The notes under the pieces were generated by a model. That model had not been told where the DNA came from. It did not search any database and saw nothing but the letters and a program-made list of their open reading frames with translations. Below are positions 15,118 to 22,053 of a DNA stretch of 22,053 bases, one piece after another; position 1 is the first letter of the stretch; each line of letters begins with the position of its first letter. The translations under genes and the position numbers were made by a program. This DNA is from Lachnospiraceae bacterium (GTDB taxonomy: Bacteria > Bacillota_A > Clostridia > Lachnospirales > Lachnospiraceae): positions 1-22,053 of the forward strand of contig JAGAIR010000012.1 in the NCBI GenBank assembly GCA_017626435.1, read 5' to 3'.

Positions 15118-15534
15118 ATGAGTAAAAAATTAGTGGCATTTTTTAGTGCAAGCGGAGTTACGAAATCCGTAGCAGAAAAGATCGAAAGATCAGCAGATGC
15201 TGATCTGTTTGAAATTGTCCCTGCACAGCTTTACACAAAGGCAGACCTTAACTGGATGGACAGCAGCAGCCGTTCTTCTGTTGAGATAAAAAACAAATCG
15301 TTCCGTCCTGAAATGAAAGACAGTGATGTCAACATTTCAGAATATGATACGATTTATCTTGGCTTTCCGATATGGTGGTATGTTGCACCGACCATTGTGA
15401 ATACTTTCCTTGAAAAGTACGATTTTTCGGGTAAGAAGATCGTGGTATTTGCTACGTCAGGATTAAGCGGAATGGGCAATATTGTTTCAGAACTGAAACC
15501 GTCTGCATCAGACGCCATATGGGGAAAAGCGTAA
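15118..15534 (+). CDS. Flavodoxin, C-terminally truncated by a stop codon
   Basis: A 138-residue flavodoxin (flavodoxin_4 type). It keeps the FMN loop FFSASGVTKSVAEKI (residues 8-22) and the IYLGFPIWWYVAPTIVNTFL segment around 80-99. Family members run about 155-165 residues. The frame stops at TAA (15532-15534), but the same frame continues as RLSADISQADADK, TGA, VDS, TGA up to 15588, which is the expected ending of the family with Trp changed to a stop. So the gene carries at least two nonsense changes. The core may still fold, but the last strand/helix is missing. Ribosome site GGAGAG; 15 bases after the previous gene. Confidence 0.8.
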   Translation: MSKKLVAFFSASGVTKSVAEKIERSADADLFEIVPAQLYTKADLNWMDSSSRSSVEIKNKSFRPEMKDSDVNISEYDTIYLGFPIWWYVAPTIVNTFLEKYDFSGKKIVVFATSGLSGMGNIVSELKPSASDAIWGKA

Positions 15535-15597
15535 AGACTCAGCGCAGATATTTCACAGGCTGACGCTGATAAATGAGTCGATTCATGAGGAAAGCAT

Positions 15598-16257
15598 ATG
15601 TATATCGAAAAAATCAATTCACCTGCGGATGTAAAAACGCTTTCTGTTCAGGAGCTGAATGTACTTGCCGCAGAGATCAGAGGCGGACTTATGAATCGTC
15701 TATCAAAAAAAGGCGGACATTTCGGACCAAATTTCGGATTTGTTGAGGCAACGATAGCCCTGCATTATGTTTTCGATTCCCCAAAGGACAAATTCGTCTT
15801 TGACGTATCCCACCAAAGCTATGCACATAAAATGCTGACAGGCAGACAGAAGGCTTACTTCTGTGATGAACATTTCGGAGATATTTCAGGCTATACGAAT
15901 CCGGAAGAAAGTGAGCATGATTTTTTTAATGTCGGTCACACGTCAACGTCTGTCAGCCTTGCCTGCGGACTGGCAAGGGGAAAGCCTGTGTTTGCGACAA
16001 ATTCCAGCTTCTTCCAGAGAACCTATGATCAGATCTCACAGGATCTTTGCATAAATAAAAATTCCGCAACGCTGCTTGTCAATACTGCATCTGTTTATGG
16101 TATGAACGATGTAACGCATCTCGGAATTTTTGATATTCCGATGATGTCGAATATCCCAAATCTTGTATATCTTGCTCCAACTAACTGCGAGGAGTATTTT
16201 GCAATGCTTGATTGGAGTATTGAGCAGGACAAATATCCCGTTGCTGTCAGGATTCTC
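15598..16257 (+). pseudogene. dxs: 1-deoxy-D-xylulose-5-phosphate synthase remnant with internal deletion
   Basis: DXS makes deoxyxylulose phosphate, the first step of the MEP isoprenoid pathway, using thiamine diphosphate. The first 125 residues match DXS (LMNRLSKKGGHFGPN; FDVSHQSYAHKMLTG; NVGHTSTSVSLACGLA). The frame then jumps at about 15970 straight to RGKPVFATNSSFFQRTYDQ of the pyrimidine-binding domain, skipping some 170-190 residues including the GDGxxxxGxAxE thiamine motif and the catalytic Glu. The join lies between two similar GLA...KPVF-type stretches. Homology ends at PVAVRI (near 16257), where the antisense recombinase begins; the open frame runs on to 16494 as nonsense. About 220 of the usual 580-620 residues remain, so it cannot be active. 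Ribosome site GAGGAAAG before the ATG. Confidence 0.85.
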
Positions 16258-17016
16258 ACGGAATTTCTTTTGCAGCAGCATATTCCCAGCATACTTTTCA
16301 TTTTTCAGAATCCTGCGGATGTCCTCAGCCGTCCATTCACAGCCGTTTATCGTTGGAATCTGCATCTCGTTCAGCATATTGGCAATCGTCTGTTTCCCCA
16401 TTCCCGACAGATAACTGTTGAAAATCAGCCGTACCGTTTCCGCTTCTTCGGGAATGATTTCAAGACTGCCATCGGGAGTCCTTTTGTAGCCTAGCATTCT
16501 GATGCTGCCGATTTTTCCCTCCTCAAAATTCCTGTGAATCCGCCATTTCTGATTTTCGCTTGCGGAGTAGCTTTCCTCCTGAGCGTAGCTTGCAAGGATA
16601 GAAAGCATCAATTCTCCATCAGAAGAAAGACTGTGAATATTCTGTTCCTCGAACAGAACGCCAACCCCCAGCTCTTTCAGCTCTCTGACAGTTTCCAGAA
16701 GTGTGACGGTATTTCGGGCGAATCTGCTGATAGATTTTGTGATAATGAGATTGATGTTTCCCTTTCTGCATTCTGCAAGCATTATTTGAAATTGCTCACG
16801 ATTATCCTTTGTTCCTGTCAGTGCTTCATCAGCGTAAACACCGCAGAATCGCCACTCCGGATTGCTCTGAATCAGTTCGGTGTAGTATCCGACCTGCGCG
16901 GAAAGTGAATGAAGCATAGCGTCCTTTCCGCTAGAAACTCTGGCATAAGCCGCAACTCTGAGCAGCTGTGGTAGGGAAGCTGTAGAGGGTTCAATTTTTT
17001 GTATCAATCGCTGCAT
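16036..17016 (-). pseudogene. Serine site-specific recombinase, C-terminally truncated
   Basis: The first 254 residues (17016 to about 16255) are a large serine recombinase. Resolvase domain with catalytic Ser28 in AAYARVSSG and the SRFARN arginine motif (98-103); recombinase domain to ILKNEKYAGNMLLQKKF. The zinc ribbon and coiled coil needed for DNA binding and integration (usual length about 500-550) are missing. The last 70 residues are antisense dxs. The ATG at 17016 has AAGGAGAGG upstream. It ends a leftward group with holin, endolysin and two small genes, as at the end of many clostridial prophages. Almost certainly inactive as an integrase. Confidence 0.85.
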
Positions 17017-17048
17017 GATAACCTCTCCTTTCAGCTACCATAATAACT

Positions 17049-17213
17049 CTAAACCGCAGAATTATCAACGAATATACCTGACAAAGATATGCCGTATTTT
17101 TCGGCTATTTTTGTGTTCATTTGGTTGTATTCCTTTTTTGAAATCGCACCGGATTTCAGCCAGTTTTTGAGAATATCAGCCATTATCTGATACATCATAA
17201 TTCTGCGATACAT
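17049..17213 (-). CDS. Small SHOCT-like protein, recombinase companion
   Basis: A 54-residue protein starting at ATG 17213, with AAGGTGG upstream; the longer frame to 17345 overlaps the zinc/HTH gene and has no ribosome site. The sequence ILKNWLKSGAISKKEYNQM has the short-C-terminal-domain (SHOCT) helix-turn-helix-like pattern, common in small genes in front of serine recombinases. It overlaps the upstream gene by 38 bases and lies 32 bases before the recombinase, so it is co-expressed. Role unknown, perhaps a recombination directionality or regulatory helper. Confidence 0.65.
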   Translation of the reverse strand: MYRRIMMYQIMADILKNWLKSGAISKKEYNQMNTKIAEKYGISLSGIFVDNSAV

Positions 17214-17568
17214 CAGCCCACCTTGCCTTTCCCGAACACTTTTTGGAGCAGTAAATTTGTCTCTTACTTGGATATGAGAAGAATTTTTTCTTGCATATCG
17301 GACAGATTTTTTCAAGTGAATTATTGGAGCTTTCACAATGCTCACGCCACCAATTTATGCGGCAGCGGTCACTGCAAAATCGTTTCTTTTTACCGTGATT
17401 TGTCTGGTGAATGGTCTGTCTGCAATATTCGCATCGCACAGCAGAACTTTTTCTGGATAAATATGATTTTATTGTGCCAAGGGATAAATTTAGTTCTTCG
17501 CTTATGGTTTGCAGGGATTGACCGTTTTCCTTCATCTGGTCAATCTTTAGCTTTTGGTTGATCGTCAT
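17176..17568 (-). CDS. HTH / zinc-ribbon protein, recombinase companion
   Basis: A 130-residue protein. Residues 1-40 are a sigma-70 region 4-like helix-turn-helix (MKENGQSLQTISEELNLSLG, TIKSYL). Two Cys4-type zinc ribbons follow: CEYCRQT...FCSDRC (about 49-78) and CPICKKKF...YCSKKC (about 93-113). This arrangement is standard for the small DNA-binding protein encoded just upstream of clostridial serine recombinases (often annotated as a sigma-70 subunit). Start at ATG 17568 with GAGAGG upstream; the frame is open to 17652, but that part runs through the endolysin terminator. Confidence 0.8.
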   Translation of the reverse strand: MTINQKLKIDQMKENGQSLQTISEELNLSLGTIKSYLSRKSSAVRCEYCRQTIHQTNHGKKKRFCSDRCRINWWREHCESSNNSLEKICPICKKKFFSYPSKRQIYCSKKCSGKARWADVSQNYDVSDNG

Positions 17569-17604
17569 AGCATACCTCTCTATTGCTAAACATACAAAAG
17601 GGGA

Positions 17605-17628
17605 GGCAGGAGATTTTACACTCCTGCC
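17605..17628 (-). terminator. Terminator after the endolysin gene
   Basis: On the minus strand GGCAGGAG and CTCCTGCC (17605-17612 and 17621-17628) pair perfectly around an 8-base loop, followed by CTCCCCTTTTG. It lies 10 bases beyond the endolysin stop and separates lysis genes from the recombinase group. Confidence 0.65.
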
Positions 17629-17638
17629 CATAAAAAGA

Positions 17639-18820
17639 TCACACCTTTTCAAGCGTACCCTTGTAGTTATCGCTGCCGATCTGAACGGTTACATTTACCT
17701 TGTTATCAGGTTCAGGCGTGGGGGATTTTCCGAATCCGTTCAACCCATTTGACTTGATAATTGTCGGAAAATCAGTGGTACAAATATCAAGGTCAACATT
17801 GCCGTTGATTCCTGAAACAGAGCCTTTATCTGAATACTGCCACAGAGCATACGAACCGCTGTAGTTTGTTTTCTCAACCCAGTGTGCAAGCCAGATTGTG
17901 TAGCGGCTCTTGATGTCATCAGTGGTATGCGTTGTGAGGGAAGATGCAGAGCCGTACAAACCGACAAAATATCCCGCGGACTCGACTTTTTCAAGAAATG
18001 CACGCATGATTGCAGAGATCTTTTCCTTGCCAAGATCAAATTGCCTTTTCTCCTCAACATCGAAATAAACCGGAAATTCAAACTGCTTCCCCTTGATAAC
18101 GGACAGGAAAACATCAGCTTCAACTCGCGCTTCATCTTCAGACATTGCGTAGGAATACCAGTACGCTCCGATCGGGATTCCTGCGGCTTTTGCATTCCGG
18201 TAATTTTCCTCGAAACGTGCGTCTTTCTGAGAAATTTCCCTGCCGTAGCCTGCACGGATAATTGCGAAATCAATGCCGTCAGCCTTAACTTTGTTCCAGT
18301 CGATATTGCCGTTGTGAACACTTACGTCAATACCTTTCATAGAATTCTCATCGCCTTTCTGAATGCCGAAATAGCTGTGAAAATCGCTTGTCACAGAGTT
18401 ATTTCCTTTAGTTTCATCGCCGTACCACTTTGAACCTGTACGCACATCCACATGGGTGTACTGGTAAGATGCGTTGATATTTGCGATTCCGGTAAAGCCG
18501 ATATCCTGCGCCGTACAGCAAACAGTCTTACTGGAAATCGGATGCCCGTCCTGACCGTAGCAGCAAATGTCAGCGGCATTTCCTTTCGTATGCTGTCCTG
18601 TGCCGCTTCCTCCGATATTTTTATCATGCTCCGCACAGCGGAATCCTGATGTTACGATAATCTTGGAACAGTTCAGCTTTGCGTATAGTTTTTCCAACTT
18701 GCTGACAAGCTCATCGGAAATCAGCGTGTCATGAACCTTACTACACTTGCACTTAAACTCACGTGCATTGAAGTTTGGTGTAAGCTGTGTATTATCCGTA
18801 AATGGATATGTCTTAATCAT
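17639..18820 (-). CDS. Phage endolysin: M15 peptidase plus GH25 lysozyme
   Basis: A 393-residue two-enzyme endolysin. Residues 1-145 are an M15-type D-Ala-D-Ala/L,D peptidase with zinc ligands in QHTKGNAADI and YTHVDVR. Residues about 160-355 are a glycoside hydrolase 25 muramidase: GIDVSVHNGNIDW at the start and the catalytic pair in FPVYFDVEE. A short tail (residues 355-393) may be a linker or wall-binding stub. No signal peptide, so it needs the holin encoded just upstream. I favour ATG 18820 (MIKTYPFT); ATGs at 18829 and 18832 are closer to, or touch, the GGAGG. It overlaps the holin gene by 8 bases. Confidence 0.92.
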   Translation of the reverse strand: MIKTYPFTDNTQLTPNFNAREFKCKCSKVHDTLISDELVSKLEKLYAKLNCSKIIVTSGFRCAEHDKNIGGSGTGQHTKGNAADICCYGQDGHPISSKTVCCTAQDIGFTGIANINASYQYTHVDVRTGSKWYGDETKGNNSVTSDFHSYFGIQKGDENSMKGIDVSVHNGNIDWNKVKADGIDFAIIRAGYGREISQKDARFEENYRNAKAAGIPIGAYWYSYAMSEDEARVEADVFLSVIKGKQFEFPVYFDVEEKRQFDLGKEKISAIMRAFLEKVESAGYFVGLYGSASSLTTHTTDDIKSRYTIWLAHWVEKTNYSGSYALWQYSDKGSVSGINGNVDLDICTTDFPTIIKSNGLNGFGKSPTPEPDNKVNVTVQIGSDNYKGTLEKV

Positions 18821-19262
18821 CAGTATCATCATCCTCCTTTACCTGTTCTTCATCTCGGCCGACTTTCGTCTGCAAAACATCGATTGCTTTCTTGATTGCG
18901 GGCGGATAAGGGATGCCCATAAGTGACGTATTTTCTACGATTGACAGCAGTTCATTCAGGCAAAAGCTGATGCAGACAGCATCACGGATATACGTCGTTC
19001 CGAGCATAATATCCATACGGACAGCAACTGCGATAAGCATCAGAGTGCAGACCTTTTTTGCCAATCCGAACCAGCCTGCCTTTGACGATAAACCGCCGCT
19101 TTCCGTATGTTTGGATTTCTTCATGGCGGCAGTGACAATTCCTGTGAAAAAGTCAATCGCCATGAAAATCACCAGCGTGACCAGTGCGGAGTCCCAACCG
19201 CCAAAAATAGCGGCTATGAAGCCGCCGACCAGTCCTGCGATTGTGCAAAGGGTTTCTTTCAT
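18813..19262 (-). CDS. Phage holin (phage_holin_4 / toxin-secretion type)
   Basis: A 149-residue membrane protein. Hydrophobic segments: LCTIAGLVGGFIAAIFGG (5-22), LVTLVIFMAIDFFTGIV (28-44) and VCTLMLIAVAVRM (71-83), with a further weak one near 95-108. DFFTGI is the typical motif of this holin family. The acidic tail (EEQVKEDDDTDD) is cytoplasmic. It makes the membrane lesions that release the endolysin encoded next. Start at 19262 with AAAGGA upstream. No tail or structural phage genes precede it, so the lysis module is cut off from the rest of its prophage. Confidence 0.9.
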   Translation of the reverse strand: MKETLCTIAGLVGGFIAAIFGGWDSALVTLVIFMAIDFFTGIVTAAMKKSKHTESGGLSSKAGWFGLAKKVCTLMLIAVAVRMDIMLGTTYIRDAVCISFCLNELLSIVENTSLMGIPYPPAIKKAIDVLQTKVGRDEEQVKEDDDTDD

Positions 19263-19292
19263 TTTTCATCATTCCTTTCGTAATTTTGGTAT

Positions 19293-19326
19293 AAAAAGAC
19301 CGCCTGCGGCGTTCGCTACAGACGGT
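19293..19326 (-). terminator. Terminator after the metallo-hydrolase gene
   Basis: On the minus strand ACCGTCTGTAGCG pairs with CGCCGCAGGCGGT (19299-19326 in total, two G-U and one mismatch), followed by CTTTTT. It ends the transcript from the gene stopping at 19358 and stands 37 bases in front of the holin, so the holin needs another promoter or is silent here. Confidence 0.7.
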
Positions 19327-19357
19327 TGTTGACAGGTATTTAGGTATATTGATAATA

Positions 19358-20128
19358 TCAAATATGAATCTGAAAATCCACAAAGTCAAATATACCATTT
19401 CCTTGTTTTAATTTTCCGGCGTTTGATAATTCGATAAATCCATTCTCAACTCGATTGATTATTGTAACAGGAATACAAAGCTTATGATGACCAGGTAAAA
19501 TTCGAGCTATTTCTAAAGAATGAATTTTCTTTACTGATTGGAAGAAGTGCTGCGGATTTGTAGATGGATAAAAAGCATCAAGGCAGCCGGCATATATTAA
19601 GTCACCTGAATATAAATACTTTCTGTCTGGTTCATAGAAACAGCAATGTCCCGGTGAATGTCCTGGGGTATGAATCACTATTAGTTTTCGGTTTCCTAAG
19701 TTAAGGCAATCACTATCATGCAAAATTCTATTGGGAATTCCATTAAAAATCTGGTAACTATCAATATCAAAATCATCCGGAAAGTCACATGGCTTGCACT
19801 TTATGTTCTGTTTTACTACTTGTAATGGTATCGGAAATTTAACAGACAGCCAGTCTTTTTCTGCTTCATATACTGCAATATCATCAAAATATTTATGTCC
19901 GCCAATATGATCCCAATGAACATGGGTAGTAGCTACAGTAATGGGCAATGATGTTATATTTTCCACGATTTCTTTTATATTGGCAATTCCTAAACCAGTG
20001 TCAATTAAAATAGCTTTCTCTGTTCCACACAGCAAATAGCAATGTGTTTCTTCCCAATGCTTATATTCGCTGATAGCATATGTCTCGCTATCTATCATTT
20101 CAATGGTAAACCAATTTTCCATATACAT
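19358..20128 (-). CDS. Metallo-beta-lactamase-fold hydrolase
   Basis: A 256-residue enzyme of the MBL superfamily (glyoxalase II-like group). Metal ligands: THVHWDHIGGH (HxHxDH motif), HTPGHSPGHCCF (third His), SGDLIYAG (bridging Asp) and LPGHH (last His). All are present, so it should bind two zinc or iron ions and hydrolyse a thioester or similar substrate, which cannot be told from sequence. Start at ATG 20128 with AAAGGCG upstream; an upstream frame to 20191 runs into the promoter. It is a single-gene transcript with its own promoter and terminator. Confidence 0.9.
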   Translation of the reverse strand: MYMENWFTIEMIDSETYAISEYKHWEETHCYLLCGTEKAILIDTGLGIANIKEIVENITSLPITVATTHVHWDHIGGHKYFDDIAVYEAEKDWLSVKFPIPLQVVKQNIKCKPCDFPDDFDIDSYQIFNGIPNRILHDSDCLNLGNRKLIVIHTPGHSPGHCCFYEPDRKYLYSGDLIYAGCLDAFYPSTNPQHFFQSVKKIHSLEIARILPGHHKLCIPVTIINRVENGFIELSNAGKLKQGNGIFDFVDFQIHI

Positions 20129-20162
20129 TGAACGCCTTTCAAATTTTAATTTTTCTATAATC

Positions 20163-20191
20163 AGTATAGCATTCTGGATTGAAAAAGTCAA
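20163..20191 (-). promoter_or_regulatory. Leftward promoter of the metallo-hydrolase gene
   Basis: On the minus strand TTGACT (20186-20191), 17 bases, TATACT (20163-20168), 35 bases ahead of the start codon. Confidence 0.65.
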
Positions 20192-20230
20192 TTCAAAATC
20201 TGAATCTGTTTCATCAGCGAATGCATATTA

Positions 20231-20282
20231 TTGGAACGTCCAGCAAAGGCAAAATAGTACATACCCTTGCTGGACGTTCCAA
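20231..20282. repeat. Perfect 16-bp inverted repeat
   Basis: TTGGAACGTCCAGCAA (20231-20246) and its exact inverse (20267-20282) flank 20 bases. It lies 35 bases after the flavin reductase stop. There is no clear T-run on either side, so it is either a poor terminator, an mRNA-stabilising hairpin or a small mobile or attachment structure. Confidence 0.7.
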
Positions 20283-20316
20283 TCAGATAACACAGTAATA
20301 AATATCAGAAAACAGT

Positions 20317-20817
20317 TTACTCAGCCGTTCTGATTTCAGAGTATCCATTCCATGCAAAAACCGCCTTTTTATCCGTATTTGCATATACGTCTTCAACGTT
20401 GCAGATATAGAGATAATGGTCGCCGGTTTCAATAAATTCTCTCAGACTGCATTTGATTGCAACCTTGCTGTGAAGCGGAATCTGAATATCACTATCCGGA
20501 ATTTCCTGCAATGCAATGCCGTACTCCTTAGCCTTGTCAGTTGTTCTGCCGGTTGACATTCCACACTTCATTACCTCATTGGCAATTTCCTCTGACGGAA
20601 TTGTAAGAATCACCTTTTTGGTTTCTCTTACTCTTTCTCCGCTGTAAGATGTCTTTGCCATTGCATAAGCGATCATATTCTGATTGAATGACAGATATGT
20701 CCACCATGACACTGTCGCAAGATTTGTTCCGCCATCAGGTCTTTGGGTACACACCAGTGTAACAGGATTCGGGGATGTTAATTTTGATGCCTGTGGAAGA
20801 TTAATTTTGTTCATCAT
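20317..20817 (-). CDS. Flavin reductase family protein (FMN-binding split barrel)
   Basis: A 166-residue flavin reductase-like protein: PNPVTLVCTQRPDGGTNLAT (start of the split barrel) and SWWTYLSFNQNMIAYAMAKT, then the RETKKVILTIPSEE strand-helix. Such proteins bind FMN and pass electrons from NAD(P)H, often in iron or xenobiotic reduction. Two adjacent ATGs (20817, 20814) follow GGAG at 4 and 7 bases, so either could be used; the frame to 20871 lies inside the upstream gene. Third and last gene of a leftward flavin operon. Confidence 0.88.
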   Translation of the reverse strand: MMNKINLPQASKLTSPNPVTLVCTQRPDGGTNLATVSWWTYLSFNQNMIAYAMAKTSYSGERVRETKKVILTIPSEEIANEVMKCGMSTGRTTDKAKEYGIALQEIPDSDIQIPLHSKVAIKCSLREFIETGDHYLYICNVEDVYANTDKKAVFAWNGYSEIRTAE

Positions 20818-20833
20818 AAAACTCCTTTCAGAT

Positions 20834-21385
20834 TCAATTGATCGATTTTCCAAGCTCATACGCTTGTTCAAGTTCGGGCTTACCGGCTATATCACCAATA
20901 TCTCCGTTTCCTCCGGCAAGAACATGACCAAGATTTTTCCATTTCAAATGCTCCATCAAATGTTCGTAATAAAGCAGGACGTCCTCAAAGCCATGTCCCT
21001 CAGCCGCCATAAGCAGTACGCAAGCTCTGTTGTGTCCACGCAGCAAATTGCCGTTTCCTTCTTCCAGTGCAAACAGTCTGTCAACAGCAGTTCTTAACTG
21101 ACCGCTCATATTCCAGTAGTACAGCGGCGTAGCCAGTACAATAACATCACATTCTTTTACAGTGGGATATATCTGCTGCATATCGTCCTTCTGAACGCAT
21201 GGACATTCTTTGTTGCTGTGACCGCCAAAACAGCCTTTACAGCCATGGATGTTCATGGAGTCAAGAAAAAATTCTGTGACCGTGTTTCCACTGATTTCAG
21301 CACCCTTTTTAAATTCTGCGGTTAATGCAGACGTATTGCCGTTTTTACGTGGGCTTCCATTCAGAATAACAATTTTTTTGCTCAC
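20834..21385 (-). CDS. Flavodoxin-fold NAD(P)H oxidoreductase
   Basis: A 183-residue flavoprotein. VILNGSPRKNGNTSALT is the FMN loop (residues 6-22); GCKGCFGGHSNKECPC (48-63) is a Cys-rich loop like those in iron-sulfur flavoproteins; VLATPLYYWNMSGQLRTAVD is the second flavin loop. Complete. It starts with GTG at 21385, with AAGGGGGC at ideal distance; no ATG fits better. 12 bases separate it from the upstream gene, 16 from the flavin reductase, so one operon. Confidence 0.88.
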   Translation of the reverse strand: MSKKIVILNGSPRKNGNTSALTAEFKKGAEISGNTVTEFFLDSMNIHGCKGCFGGHSNKECPCVQKDDMQQIYPTVKECDVIVLATPLYYWNMSGQLRTAVDRLFALEEGNGNLLRGHNRACVLLMAAEGHGFEDVLLYYEHLMEHLKWKNLGHVLAGGNGDIGDIAGKPELEQAYELGKSIN

Positions 21386-21397
21386 TTTTCTGCCCCC

Positions 21398-21916
21398 TTA
21401 AATTTTATTTGCCAGCTCGGCAGCCTGATTGCAGCCGTCTGTTTTATTAATATCACCCGGATTTAAAACGCCCGGAATAAGTACCTCGCCAACCATATGC
21501 CATTTCATCAGTGCAGCGGAACGTTCTATCGGAACACGCACACCATCCATAACAGACATATCGTCCTCCTCACAGCAGGTTATCAAAGCACAGTTTTTGC
21601 CCGAAATATCTTTGCCGCCCACAACAAAGCTGAACAGTCTGTCGATAACGCATTTTATCTGTGCAGGAATTGAGTACCAGTACACAGGCATAGTGAATAC
21701 AACAGCGTCCGCTTCAAGAATTGCAGGAGCAAGCGTATTGAAGTCATCGTCAAAGGAACAGGCTTTTCCCGTTTTGTAGCAAGTTTCGCAGGCGTGACAT
21801 CCGCCCAGATTTTTCATTGCAGCATCAAATCGAGTCACCGTATGTCCTTTTGTCTCGGCAGCTTTTATAAAAGCCTCCGTCATTGCAAAGCTGTTTCCAT
21901 TTTTACGGGGACTGCC
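21398..21916 (-). pseudogene. Flavodoxin-fold oxidoreductase, 5'-truncated
   Basis: The frame is homologous to NAD(P)H-dependent FMN reductases from GSPRKNGNSFAMTEAF (from 21916) through GGCHACETCYKTGKACSFDD (Cys-rich loop) and VVFTMPVYWYSIPAQIK to the end at 21398. The first seven or so residues (a beta strand such as MKVLLVN plus the start codon) are missing: upstream in frame comes TGG, ATA, TGC and a TAG stop, from unrelated DNA. The first in-frame ATG is 21883 (161 residues), which leaves out the FMN-phosphate loop and has no clear ribosome site. I read it as broken at its 5' end by a rearrangement near 21917-21922. Confidence 0.8.
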
Positions 21917-21919
21917 CCA

Positions 21920-22053
21920 TATGCACTAACCTAACATAAAAGCAGACATTTGCATTCTAATGCCATCTGAACGTTTTTCAACACAACAATTAGCGGAAAT
22001 ACGAGAAAAATCTCGTTTAAAATCAAACGCCTGAAGGTTCAAAAAGCAAGCCG
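21920..22053. other. Right-edge segment of unknown origin
   Basis: AT-rich DNA that replaces the start of the flavodoxin gene. A minus-strand frame is open from the edge to TAG at 21926-21928 (ending SAFMLG), and a 24-codon plus-strand ORF runs 21960-22034 (MPSERFSTQQLAEI) without a good ribosome site. I recognise neither. The short hairpin ACGAGAAAAATCTCGT lies near 22000. Confidence 0.3.

Noticed and set aside
15574..15576. TGA at an expected Trp as evidence for a recoded genetic code
   Set aside because: Several intact genes here end in TGA (jetA, jetD) and use TGG for Trp, and a TAA precedes it; simple gene decay fits better.
16258..16494. Last 79 codons of the dxs frame as a real C-terminus
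   Set aside because: They are the antisense of the recombinase gene and show no DXS similarity.

Overview
The window looks like an accessory region of a low-GC anaerobic Firmicute, most likely a Ruminococcus-like member of the Oscillospiraceae (Clostridia). The basis is strong GGAGG-type ribosome sites, the AT-rich background, and a serine recombinase with its small zinc/HTH companion genes. No rRNA, tRNA or CRISPR array is visible.

Left part (1-4240). A leftward promoter and ribosome site at the edge serve a gene outside the window. Next come the tail of a dead gene and copy 1 of a 0.42-kb repeat. A leftward three-gene unit follows: a SWIM zinc-finger protein (2509-4122), a 307-aa protein of unknown function and a 185-aa HEAT-like protein. 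A 23-codon fragment resembling the start of a serine recombinase lies between the first two.

Middle part (4237-13153). Copy 2 of the repeat, an IS5-family transposase tail, a complete leftward Wadjet (Jet) anti-plasmid operon in the order jetD-jetA-jetB-jetC, a 57-bp IS5-like mini-element with TTA target duplications, and copy 3 of the repeat. The Jet genes overlap and appear translationally coupled, and they are visibly richer in GC than their flanks. Copies 2 and 3 carry the same leftward promoter, so the SWIM unit and Wadjet are driven by near-identical control DNA. The layout repeat / SWIM unit / repeat / Wadjet / repeat suggests cassette-like swapping of defence modules.

Right part (13250-16257, rightward). 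A MerR regulator with a textbook 19-bp-spacer promoter and dyad leads a redox operon: a carboxymuconolactone decarboxylase-cupin fusion, an NAD(P)H/FMN oxidoreductase, a flavodoxin cut short by a stop codon, and a dxs-like gene with an in-frame internal deletion. The dxs remnant then runs into a truncated serine recombinase.

Far right (16255-22053, leftward). A prophage or element remnant: holin, two-domain endolysin, zinc/HTH protein, small SHOCT-like protein, truncated recombinase. Beyond it are a metallo-beta-lactamase-fold hydrolase and a flavin operon (flavin reductase and two flavodoxin-like oxidoreductases), the first gene of which has lost its 5' end. Several genes are broken at junctions, so this is a much rearranged hotspot.
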